Positions 1 through 6,915 of a stretch of 33,050 nucleotides of DNA are shown here, one piece after another (position 1 is the first letter of the stretch; each line of letters opens with the position of its first letter). The notes beneath the pieces are model-generated. The model was not told the origin of the DNA, did not search any database, and worked only from the letters and a program-made list of their open reading frames with translations. Source of the DNA: Advenella sp. FME57 (GTDB lineage Bacteria; Pseudomonadota; Gammaproteobacteria; Burkholderiales; Burkholderiaceae_B). Both the position numbers and the translations under genes were made by a program. Location: assembly GCF_014897675.1 (NCBI RefSeq), contig NZ_JABUXU010000027.1, positions 1 to 33,050 of the forward strand, in the 5' to 3' direction.

Positions 1-82
1 GAACAGCAATACTTTTCTGAGGCTACGAACTGTCTATAAAAATCTGGTCGATTCAATCTTGGTAAACATGACACGCCTTTTT

Positions 83-454
83 TTAATCTAAATTAAAATG
101 CTTGTTATCCTGGCACTCAGCGCATCGGGTCGCTGTCGGCAGTGCAAACAAACGAGCTGTGGCAATTAGCTTGCCGCACTCTATACAAATACCGTACCGC
201 CCATCGTTCATCCTCTGCTCAGCTTCCTTAACTGCGGCAAATCTGTCCTTATCAATCGCCAGCTCCGACGTACGTAGCTGCTCTAGCCGAATCAACTCTG
301 ACGTATCAGAACCCGTTCTTCCCTCGTTTTCAATAGCCTCGTGAAGATTAGCCAAATTTGCTTTTGAAATTTGAATTTCATCGAAAACTCCAGTGCGCAA
401 CTGACTGAGCAGCAGATGCAACTTTCGGATATCATCGCTAGAGAGCTGTTTCAT
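83..454 (-). CDS. DksA/TraR-family zinc-finger protein
   Basis: A 123-residue protein with an N-terminal helical part and a C-terminal C4 zinc finger (C90, C93, C111, C114; spacing C-x2-C-x17-C-x2-C). This is the DksA/TraR fold, whose members bind in the secondary channel of RNA polymerase and adjust transcription during stress. The D-x2-D-x-A coiled-coil tip motif of classical DksA is not evident (the region reads GSDTSEL), so it is probably a DksA-like paralogue and not housekeeping dksA. The start codon overlaps the hsp20 stop by one base (TAATG) and no Shine-Dalgarno sequence is visible, so translation is probably coupled to hsp20. The family call is firm; the specific role is inferred. 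Confidence 0.88.
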   Translation of the reverse strand: MKQLSSDDIRKLHLLLSQLRTGVFDEIQISKANLANLHEAIENEGRTGSDTSELIRLEQLRTSELAIDKDRFAAVKEAEQRMNDGRYGICIECGKLIATARLFALPTATRCAECQDNKHFNLD

Positions 455-960
455 TATGGTTCGGTTGGATTAAAAGTAAATAAATCGTGAATGATTCGAC
501 TCCGCTTGTCACTGGATAATAAGCAGGCTGTTTCTATCTTTACTTGTTTTTTAGGTAAAATCAATTCCAGTACTCCATCCTCATATTTTGCGAAAGCATT
601 GGAATCTTCTATCTCGTGCGCTAGTGAAAAGCTTCGCGATTGATGGTCAAAGCAACATTCGCGACGCAACGCTGTCGCATCTGTTTGTTCTTCGCTTTCT
701 CGGATTTCTGCAGCAACAATTGTAATCTTGTTGCCTTCTACTACTACCTTAAGATCTCTCTTTTTGATACCCTTTATCGCTAGCTTTATAGTGTATTTTT
801 TTTCGTTCTCTAATATATCAATTGTAATTCTTGGCTGTATACCTCTATTACCAAGCTCGGAACGTAGGATAGTTCCCGGATAAAAGTCATCAATACTGCG
901 CCATGGCGATAGCTGAGAAAGCTCAACAAATTGGGCTAGCTGCATCAAACTCTTGTCCAT
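454..960 (-). CDS. Hsp20/alpha-crystallin small heat-shock protein
   Basis: A 168-residue small heat-shock protein. The alpha-crystallin domain spans about residues 43-138 and ends in the family signature AKYEDGVLELILPKK. A short V-K-I motif just after it (140-142) resembles the I-x-I tail that drives oligomer assembly. Such proteins act as ATP-independent holdases in the cytoplasm and often coat PHB granules in PHB producers, which would fit the phaBC operon in this island. A GAGG Shine-Dalgarno lies about 8 bases before the ATG. It is the first gene of a two-gene unit with the DksA-like gene. Only half of an FNR-type site (TTGAT, 978-982) is present upstream, so oxygen control is not established. 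Confidence 0.92.
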   Translation of the reverse strand: MDKSLMQLAQFVELSQLSPWRSIDDFYPGTILRSELGNRGIQPRITIDILENEKKYTIKLAIKGIKKRDLKVVVEGNKITIVAAEIRESEEQTDATALRRECCFDHQSRSFSLAHEIEDSNAFAKYEDGVLELILPKKQVKIETACLLSSDKRSRIIHDLFTFNPTEP

Positions 961-1031
961 AATTAAGCCTCGTATGATTGATATTGTGATTCAGGCCATA
1001 TATCGATCCAGAAAGATTCCGCGAGCGACAC

Positions 1032-1214
1032 ATGACAATTACCCGCGAGAAATCATCCTATCCTTTTCACAGCCACTCACTATTGACGGGCATCAATATT
1101 CCCCGCACTTATACAGTCGGCAATAAAATTGAAGCCAATGCAGCGGGCTGGCGACTGGAACTCCTAGACAAGTGCTATATGTACGCTCAATACGATAAAG
1201 AACGAGGCGAATAG
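1032..1214 (+). CDS. uncertain small ORF, 60 aa
   Basis: An open frame of 60 codons divergent from hsp20, starting 71 bases from its start codon. No recognised domain, signal peptide or membrane segment is visible, and no convincing Shine-Dalgarno precedes the ATG. The second half (NKIEANAAGWRLELLDKCYM) has a plausible protein composition. It may be a real small stress-island protein or a chance frame. Kept only as a low-confidence candidate. Confidence 0.22.
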   Translation: MTITREKSSYPFHSHSLLTGINIPRTYTVGNKIEANAAGWRLELLDKCYMYAQYDKERGE

Positions 1215-1390
1215 GGAAATTGGATAGCTAAGAGTCATAATAAATGGGTACGGAATGGATGACTAACGTCAGGACCACGTGATACGCGCAGATAGCCTAT
1301 AAATGCCTTAGAACTGCGGTAAAGATATTTTTATGTAAAAATTAACCATTATTGTGTTACATTTAGATAAAAATAACAGATCCATTTTAT
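1215..1390. other. AT-rich intergenic stretch before the crp/fnr-type promoter
   Basis: Together with 1391-1601 this forms a stretch of nearly 390 bases without a convincing gene. The first part shows no clear structure. The second part holds the FNR-type box, a -10 element and a leader of about 160 bases for the regulator gene. A 64-codon minus-strand frame (1387-1581) lies over the promoter and is judged spurious. Confidence 0.5.
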
Positions 1391-1404
1391 TTGACATAAA
1401 TCAA
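1391..1404 (+). promoter_or_regulatory. FNR/ANR-type box upstream of the regulator gene
   Basis: The sequence TTGACATAAATCAA matches TTGAT-N4-ATCAA at nine of ten positions. A TATAAT -10 hexamer lies at 1426-1431. If transcription starts near 1439, the box centre (1397.5) is at about -41.5, the classic class II FNR position. The regulator gene begins at 1602, leaving a leader of about 160 bases. The most likely reading is control of the regulator by a global FNR protein, by itself, or by both. Confidence 0.8.
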
Positions 1405-1425
1405 AAACTTTAGTAAAAGAACTCC

Positions 1426-1431
1426 TATAAT
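1426..1431 (+). promoter_or_regulatory. -10 element (TATAAT)
   Basis: A perfect TATAAT hexamer, correctly spaced behind the FNR-type box at 1391-1404 and with no good sigma70 -35 element. This is what an activator-dependent promoter looks like. Confidence 0.65.
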
Positions 1432-1601
1432 TGATACTAATTCAGAACACGTAGCAAAAATTACACATCCGCTAACAGCATAAAGGAAACTAACCAGCCT
1501 CCTTTTCGCAATTCCTGGACAAATGTTCAAAGGATTTGACAAATTAGCTAGTGACAGGATGACTCCTACTAACTGCACCATAAAAGAGCCGAGGATTCGC
1601 T

Positions 1602-2417
1602 ATGTACAGCTACACGCTTACAGAGGCCCGGGATAATGGACGGATAAGTACCGCTCCCATTAACGATAGATCTGCAGAACTGTTTTCCTCTATGCAGGAC
1701 GTTAAATCACTATTGCAATTAGATAACTTCAAAAATATTGAAGTATGCGCAACAGAAACACAATATGATCATCGACGCATCAAAAAAGGCCAACTTCTAT
1801 ACCGTCAAGGCCAGCCATTCCTTTCTTTATATATTGTAAGATTTGGTTTCATAAAACGAGTACTACGCGATACGGAAGGTGATGAACGGATTCTTTCATT
1901 TTCAATGAAAGGCAATCTTCTTGGATTTGATGGAATTTACGACCAACAGCACAGCACAGACGCGGTAGCACTAACTGATTGTGAAGTGGTCGTAATCCCA
2001 TTTAAAAATTTACTGGCTTCAAATTATTCATACGAATGCTTGGAAAAATTGGTCTATATGGCAATGAGTCGGGAAATTAACGAGGACCAATCTGCCGTAA
2101 GCTTATCGAAGCCGCTTAAGTGTGAAGCACGAGTAGCCCGTTTTCTGGAGGAACTAGCCAGACGGTTTGCAACTCTGGGATACTCCTCAAAAGAATTTTA
2201 TCTACCGATGACTCGCCGTGACATGGGCGGCTACTTAGGCTTGAGCCTAGAAACCGTCAGTCGCTGCCTGACTACACTGTCTTCGATGCAACTCATAGAA
2301 GTAGACAGAAATAACGTCAAAATACTAGAGCCAGAACTACTTCATCGATTTCACACCTTCCGTCTACCACCTATGAAACGTCTCGAGTTGCCCTCCGGCA
2401 ATCTCGCTTCTCATTGA
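1602..2417 (+). CDS. Crp/Fnr-family transcription regulator without Fe-S cysteine cluster
   Basis: A 271-residue regulator with a cyclic-nucleotide-binding-like beta-barrel (about 55-145), a dimerisation helix (about 145-180) and a winged helix-turn-helix (about 200-245). The recognition helix LETVSRCLTTL carries E217, S220 and R221, the E--SR pattern FNR uses to read TTGAT half-sites. E. coli FNR has an N-terminal cysteine group that holds its oxygen-sensing 4Fe-4S cluster. Here the first cysteine is C49 and no such group exists, so direct oxygen sensing is unlikely. It could resemble DNR/FixK-type second-tier regulators. A GAGGA Shine-Dalgarno lies 7 bases before the ATG. It sits beside several genes that carry matching boxes and is the best candidate for their local activator. 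Confidence 0.9.
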   Translation: MYSYTLTEARDNGRISTAPINDRSAELFSSMQDVKSLLQLDNFKNIEVCATETQYDHRRIKKGQLLYRQGQPFLSLYIVRFGFIKRVLRDTEGDERILSFSMKGNLLGFDGIYDQQHSTDAVALTDCEVVVIPFKNLLASNYSYECLEKLVYMAMSREINEDQSAVSLSKPLKCEARVARFLEELARRFATLGYSSKEFYLPMTRRDMGGYLGLSLETVSRCLTTLSSMQLIEVDRNNVKILEPELLHRFHTFRLPPMKRLELPSGNLASH

Positions 2418-2788
2418 AATTAGCAAATATAGATTGCAAAGCAATTCGGCCGTTCTCCGACGCTCCACTGTCTGCATCTAATAACACATATGAATGAAGC
2501 CATTCACATGATGAACAAGAAGTATAGTGATTAATTAGAAATGAACTAGGCTGAGAACTAATCGTCGCCCAAGGCTGGCAAGACACGCTCTGCTTGATCA
2601 TCTAACACATAAAAACAAACTCTTTTCGAATTTGACTGCTGACAGGCCACTTAAAACCTCGCCGAAGTCCTGATTTTCCATATCATGGAAATCAGGACTG
2701 ATCTGAGTGGGCAACTTGATTACCCGATGTAGACAGCTAGTTCACTGATACAAACTTCAAATAGCCGAAGATGCACTGTAAAGTGACC
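2418..2788. other. convergent intergenic region between regulator and alcohol dehydrogenase
   Basis: About 370 bases without a convincing gene, lying between the 3' ends of two convergent genes. It holds a small hairpin ATTGC-AAA-GCAAT (2433-2445) and a long inverted repeat at 2666-2699. The minus-strand frame 2371-2601 overlaps the regulator gene, has no family features and is judged spurious. Confidence 0.5.
2666..2699. repeat. long inverted repeat, possible bidirectional terminator or protein site
   Basis: The arms AGTCCTGATTTTCCAT and ATGGAAATCAGGACT pair over about 15 bases with one bulged T, around a central ATC. It lies between convergent genes, where a bidirectional terminator is expected. 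It has no T-run on either side, and its length and near symmetry would also suit a protein-binding site. Confidence 0.6.
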
Positions 2789-3850
2789 TTAATCATCGCC
2801 GGCGCTGATGATAACTTTAAGTGCATTTTTTTCTGCAGCATTACCAAACACTTCATAAGCCTCCAAGATTTGATCAAAAGTAAAGCGATGCGTTATTAAA
2901 TCTGCCGGCATCAATTTTTTTGATTCTACCGTTTTGAGTAACATTGGAGTAGTATTTGTATTGACCAATCCGGTAGTCAGGGTGATATTCTGTATCCAGA
3001 GTTTCTGCAACTCCAGATTTACGCTTTTGCCGTGAACACCAATATTTGCAATATGCCCTCCTGGCCTAACAATATGCTGGCATATGTCAAAAGTCTGTGG
3101 CAAGCCCACAGCTTCGATCGCGACGTCTACCCCATCCTTTGTATGTGCAAGCACCGCTTTGGCGACGTCGCCGTTGCTGCTATCGACCACGTGTGTTGCC
3201 CCTAACCTTACCGCCACATCTAGACGAGATCTATCCATATCAATCATTATGATTTTGGCGGGAGAATAAAACTGTGCCGTTAACAATGCGGCCATGCCAA
3301 TTGGCCCCGCGCCAACAATAGCCACAACATCTCCCGGCTTCACTGCTCCATAAAGCACGCCTATTTCAAGACTCGTCGGAAATATATCGCTAAGCATAAC
3401 CAGCGCCTCCTCGTCCCCGCCGGGTGGGATCGCGTACAAACTGTTGTCAGCATGCGGAATCCTCACATACTCGGCCTGAGTCCCATCAATTAGATTACCC
3501 AGTACCCAGCCCCCGTCCTCACAATGCGCATACATCTGCTTTTTGCAATACTCACATTTTCCACAAGACGTAATGCAAGAAATCAAGACATGATCTCCTT
3601 TCTTAAACGCGGTAACAGCGCTGCCAACTGCTTCCACTATGCCAACCCCCTCATGACCAAGAATCCGTCCACTCGTGACCGTTGGCACATCGCCCTTTAG
3701 AATATGTAGATCGGTGCCACAGATTGTGGTCTTGGTCATCTTGACAATCGCATCGGTTGGCTTTAATAGGGTAGGTTTGGAAACCTCTCCCCAGGCTATT
3801 TGTTCGGGTTCAAGATAAACTAGCGCATTCATGGTAGGTGTGGTATTCAT
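2789..3850 (-). CDS. zinc-dependent alcohol dehydrogenase
   Basis: A 353-residue medium-chain dehydrogenase. Catalytic zinc ligands are visible as C44 (TTICGTD) and the GHE motif (H66-E67). The structural zinc site is C96, C99, C102 and C110. A Rossmann NAD(P)-binding motif GAGPIG is at 180-185. It would interconvert an alcohol and an aldehyde or ketone in the cytoplasm; the substrate cannot be read from sequence. In an anaerobic island, reoxidation of NADH is a reasonable role. The start is supported by AAGGA about 7 bases upstream, although a second Met at residue 7 also fits family starts. Its own FNR-type box lies at 3920-3933. Confidence 0.92.
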   Translation of the reverse strand: MNTTPTMNALVYLEPEQIAWGEVSKPTLLKPTDAIVKMTKTTICGTDLHILKGDVPTVTSGRILGHEGVGIVEAVGSAVTAFKKGDHVLISCITSCGKCEYCKKQMYAHCEDGGWVLGNLIDGTQAEYVRIPHADNSLYAIPPGGDEEALVMLSDIFPTSLEIGVLYGAVKPGDVVAIVGAGPIGMAALLTAQFYSPAKIIMIDMDRSRLDVAVRLGATHVVDSSNGDVAKAVLAHTKDGVDVAIEAVGLPQTFDICQHIVRPGGHIANIGVHGKSVNLELQKLWIQNITLTTGLVNTNTTPMLLKTVESKKLMPADLITHRFTFDQILEAYEVFGNAAEKNALKVIISAGDD

Positions 3851-3919
3851 GATGGTTTCCTTGGCGTTGCATTAATAAAAAACAATAATTAAATACTAAG
3901 CCAACCGGCGCCAGATATA

Positions 3920-3933
3920 TTGACTACCATCAA
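3920..3933 (-). promoter_or_regulatory. FNR/ANR-type box for the alcohol dehydrogenase
   Basis: Read towards the gene it is TTGAT-GGTA-GTCAA, the ANR/DNR-like form with nine of ten consensus bases. Its centre is about 41.5 bases from a start site predicted near 3885, with an A+T-rich -10-like sequence (TATTTA) at 3891-3896. The coding start is at 3850. The geometry matches a class II FNR promoter. Confidence 0.78.
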
Positions 3934-4048
3934 TGCACTACTAACCTTATAAATGATGCGACGATAAAGCCGCATTGATGTAGTAACTCAAGACTTCATT
4001 GTTCGCCGCACGCTTGCCAAATCTCCAAGCAACTATGGCACGCCCGCA

Positions 4049-5410
4049 TCACAATAGTTCAATTGTTTCCATATAGCTGGCAGCGCGACACGACCAACCC
4101 AATTCGTCTTTAATTCTAAGTCGCAAAGTGTCTGCCGATTCCGGCTCTCCATGAACCAGAAAAGTCTCTTTTGGTGGTAGCGTGAAGTTGCTAAGCCATC
4201 GCATTAATTCGTCCGCGTCCGCGTGCGCTGACAACATTGATAGATTGTTTATCTCTGCGCGTACGGGGTAATACTGACCATGTATCTTGATACTTTGAGC
4301 GCCATGCAGGATTTTTGCACCACGCGTGCCCACCGCTTGGAAGCCGGCGAACACTATTGATGCCCTGGAATCAGGCAAGAATCGTTTTAGATGATGTATC
4401 ACTCGTCCGCCGGTTGCCATACCGCTGGCAGAGATAATTATTTTAGGCATTGGCATACTATCTAGTTTTTTCGATTCTTCAACATCCCGAACATACTGTG
4501 CGCAACTAAAAGCCTCGGTGCAAAGAGCCTCATCTATCCGCAATTCATTCTTATAGGAACGATAGATATCAACCACATCTGTTGACATAGGACTATCCAC
4601 ATATATAGGCAGGTTTGCCGGCAAGCGACCAAGCTTCTTCAACTGATGTAGTAGTACTAGTAGCAATTGTGCGCGTCCAACAGCGAACGAAGGAATGACG
4701 ACCGTCCCACCCCGCTGTATTGTCTTTTGGATAATCTCAGCCAATCGTTCCTTCGGATCGCGCTGATCATGAAGACGGTCTCCGTAGGTTGATTCCAGTA
4801 TCAAATAGTCTGCATAGTTCACGTTTGCAGGAGTGCACATTAACGGGTCGTTATACCTACCCACGTCGCCTGAAAAAACAATTCGTCGTCCTTTCCAATA
4901 TATTTCCACACTGGAAGCTCCCAAAATATGCCCGGCACGGGAAAAGCCGGCATGTATTTCAGGAGCAAGTTGATGTACAGTATCGAATGGGACCGGTCTG
5001 AACTGGCGCATGGTATTTTGAACGTCTTTAATCGTATATAACGGCAAAGCGGGGGTATGTTTAGATAGTCTATGCCTATTGGCAAAATCTGCATCAGACT
5101 CCTGTATATGTGCGCTGTCGGCAAGCAAGATTTCGCACAAGTCAATTGTGCCTTGAGTGGCATAAATTTTGCCACGATACCCATCGTGAACAAGGCGTGG
5201 CAAATAACCTGAATGGTCCAAATGCGCATGGGTCAGTAAAATGGCCTCAATACTACTCGGAGCGACGGGAAACTTTGACCAATTGCGTAAACGAAGTTGC
5301 TTCAACCCCTGAAATAAACCACAATCTATCAAAATTCGTCGCTCTTGCACTTCAAGCAAGAACCGAGATCCTGTGACATCACCTGCAGCGCCAAAAAATG
5401 AAAGTTTCAT
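4049..5410 (-). CDS. beta-CASP metallo-beta-lactamase fold RNase-like protein
   Basis: A 453-residue metallo-hydrolase. The zinc-binding HxHxDH motif is at 61-66 (THAHLDHSG). Further motifs follow in the expected order: SGDVGRY, ESTYGDR, the beta-CASP insert with HLKRFLPDS, the SAHAD histidine motif, and a C-terminal LVHGEP. The set matches the CPSF73/IntS11-like and bacterial beta-CASP ribonucleases (RMMBL C-terminus), so RNA cleavage in the cytoplasm is the likely activity. GAGGGG precedes the ATG by about 9 bases. It lies downstream of usp on the same strand with a 140-base gap, so it may share the usp transcript or have its own promoter. The RNA target is unknown. Confidence 0.88.
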   Translation of the reverse strand: MKLSFFGAAGDVTGSRFLLEVQERRILIDCGLFQGLKQLRLRNWSKFPVAPSSIEAILLTHAHLDHSGYLPRLVHDGYRGKIYATQGTIDLCEILLADSAHIQESDADFANRHRLSKHTPALPLYTIKDVQNTMRQFRPVPFDTVHQLAPEIHAGFSRAGHILGASSVEIYWKGRRIVFSGDVGRYNDPLMCTPANVNYADYLILESTYGDRLHDQRDPKERLAEIIQKTIQRGGTVVIPSFAVGRAQLLLVLLHQLKKLGRLPANLPIYVDSPMSTDVVDIYRSYKNELRIDEALCTEAFSCAQYVRDVEESKKLDSMPMPKIIISASGMATGGRVIHHLKRFLPDSRASIVFAGFQAVGTRGAKILHGAQSIKIHGQYYPVRAEINNLSMLSAHADADELMRWLSNFTLPPKETFLVHGEPESADTLRLRIKDELGWSCRAASYMETIELL

Positions 5411-5550
5411 CGGTTCGTACCCCTCGTTTACCTTGACGCCCGTCTGGCACGATGAAATGCCGAGTAGTGCGTACTCTCATCGCTGTGAGAGGCTTATAAA
5501 AATTGAGATCTCGACAAACGATAAGTAAAGCTATTAAAGAGCCTCTGTTG

Positions 5551-6024
5551 TCAAATCATCAAAGGCGGGCTAACAGCCGCATTTATTGGAATCAATAATA
5601 CAGGTCTAGTCGAAATTCTGACAAAGCTTTCTGCAACACTGCCGAGCAGGAGCCTCTTGAAGCCACCACGCCCATGAGTACCCAGAACAACTAAGTCAGC
5701 ACTGAATTCGTCCGCGGAAATCTGAATTTGTTCCGCTGTACTCTTTTCTATATAGAAATTGTCTACAACACTAGAATGACCACATATACCCAACTGATTC
5801 ATCCGCCAATCTGCTGATCTTGTTATGTCATCGCCTTCGGCTACCAGTCCATCATAGATAGGTGCGGGGTCATAGTTCATATCGGGTACGTAAAAATTTG
5901 GATATTCGATAATATACAATGCAAAGAGAATAGCATCGTTGTCTTTTGCAACCCGCAAAGCATAATCAAATGCCGCTTTGTTTATATCGCTGCCATCAAT
6001 GGCAGCCAAAATTCTTGTATACAT
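5551..6024 (-). CDS. UspA-family universal stress protein
   Basis: A 157-residue single-domain Usp protein starting MYTRILAAIDGSD. The C-terminal nucleotide-binding motif GTHGRGGFKRLLLGSVAE matches the ATP-binding G-2x-G-9x-G-S/T pattern. Proteins of this group are made on energy and oxygen stress; their biochemical action is not well defined. The ATG at 6024 is preferred because AAGGAG sits 8 bases before it; upstream GTG (6033) and ATG (6030) starts would lie too close to that site. The promoter carries an FNR-type box shared with the divergent BON gene. Confidence 0.9.
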   Translation of the reverse strand: MYTRILAAIDGSDINKAAFDYALRVAKDNDAILFALYIIEYPNFYVPDMNYDPAPIYDGLVAEGDDITRSADWRMNQLGICGHSSVVDNFYIEKSTAEQIQISADEFSADLVVLGTHGRGGFKRLLLGSVAESFVRISTRPVLLIPINAAVSPPLMI

Positions 6025-6087
6025 GTTCATCACTCCTTAAAACTCAAAGGTAGGATTTCATCATCTTACAAAAACTCATACATGCAA

Positions 6088-6101
6088 TTGACAGTTATCA
6101 A
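6088..6101. promoter_or_regulatory. FNR/ANR-type box shared by divergent usp and BON genes
   Basis: TTGACAGTTATCAA, nine of ten consensus bases, lies between divergent genes. On the minus strand a TAAGAT -10-like hexamer at 6063-6068 fits a usp start near 6055. On the plus strand an AAAATA sequence near 6125-6130 is compatible with a start near 6136 for the BON gene. One dimer bound here could serve both promoters. Confidence 0.75.
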
Positions 6102-6195
6102 CATCGTAGTCTTTCATTACCCCCAAAATAGCGTTGTAGCCATTGCTACACGAACCTACCAATTAATCTCAATATTATTGAATTTGGAGAGTACT

Positions 6196-6843
6196 ATGAA
6201 TGATCAAGACCTTCGGCAAGATGTAATCGATGAGCTCAGCTTTGAGCCCAGCATTGACGATGCCGACATCGGAGTCGCTGTTGAAAATGGCATTGTTACG
6301 CTGTCCGGTCACGTAGCGAGCTACGCTGAAAAAATTACTGCCGAACGCGCTACGCAACGTGTTAAGGGTGTGCGTGGAATAGCACAAGAAATTGAGGTAC
6401 GATTTCCCTCGGATAGCAAAACGGCGGATGACCAAATTGCCGAACGAGCAATAGATGTACTTGACTGGAACGTCATTGTCCCCTCGGAAAATATACAAGT
6501 GAAAGTCGAAAAAGGCTGGGTAACACTTTCAGGCCAGGTCAATTGGAACTTTCAAAAAACTGGCGCTGAAAACTCTGTGCGCAAACTAACGGGCGTAAAA
6601 GGTGTTGCGAACTTGATTGAAGTGACGCCAAAATTTCTTGCTGCTGACGTAAAATCCAGCATTGAAAAAGCACTCAAACGAAACGCTGAAGTCGAAATTA
6701 AAGGAATTCAGGTTCGTGTTGATGGCAATAAGGTTACACTTGAAGGCCGCGTGCATAGCTGGCCTGAAAGAGACGCGGCGCAACATGCAGCATGGTCCGT
6801 ACCTGGTGTAACATGGGTCAAAGATAATCTGGTAGTCAGCTGA
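6196..6843 (+). CDS. triple BON-domain protein
   Basis: A 215-residue protein with three BON domains at about 4-70, 77-145 and 148-215, each with the G-x-V-x-L-x-G-x-V core (VTLSGHV, VTLSGQV, VTLEGRV). BON domains usually bind phospholipid or cell-envelope surfaces and occur in osmotic and envelope stress proteins such as OsmY. No signal peptide is present with the chosen start, which is unusual for OsmY-like proteins and suggests a cytoplasmic location. The start at 6196 is supported by GGAG 7 bases upstream. A longer frame from 6082 would run through the FNR-type box and is rejected. Confidence 0.88.
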   Translation: MNDQDLRQDVIDELSFEPSIDDADIGVAVENGIVTLSGHVASYAEKITAERATQRVKGVRGIAQEIEVRFPSDSKTADDQIAERAIDVLDWNVIVPSENIQVKVEKGWVTLSGQVNWNFQKTGAENSVRKLTGVKGVANLIEVTPKFLAADVKSSIEKALKRNAEVEIKGIQVRVDGNKVTLEGRVHSWPERDAAQHAAWSVPGVTWVKDNLVVS

Positions 6844-6861
6844 TATTGCAATATCCACTTA

Positions 6862-6895
6862 AAGCTTATCTGCAGCGCTCTAAACAGATAAGCTT
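6862..6895. terminator. hairpin between convergent BON and acyl-CoA synthetase genes
   Basis: Perfect 11-base arms AAGCTTATCTG and CAGATAAGCTT around a 12-base loop, extended by an outer CCAC/GTGG pair beyond a short bulge. On the plus strand it is followed by CTTTTATAT. It lies between convergent 3' ends and probably terminates both transcripts. The T-run is short, so strength is uncertain. Confidence 0.65.
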
Positions 6896-6915
6896 GTGGC
6901 TTTTATATGGGAAAT

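Noticed and set aside
978-991. Possible FNR box between hsp20 and the small ORF
   Set aside because: Only one half-site (TTGAT) matches; the other half (TGATT) does not.
1387-1581. Minus-strand ORF of 64 codons with hydrophobic text
   Set aside because: It covers the FNR-type box and -10 of the regulator promoter and has no supported ribosome site or family features.
1523-1638. Small plus-strand ORF of 37 residues in the regulator leader (MFKGFDKLASD)
   Set aside because: No clear ribosome site; it runs out of frame into the regulator gene and looks like chance, although leader translation cannot be excluded.
2371-2601. Minus-strand ORF of 76 codons
   Set aside because: It overlaps the end of the regulator gene and shows no protein-family features.
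5474-5491. Small hairpin CTCTCA/TGAGAG upstream of the beta-CASP gene
   Set aside because: Only six base pairs and no context that gives it a role.
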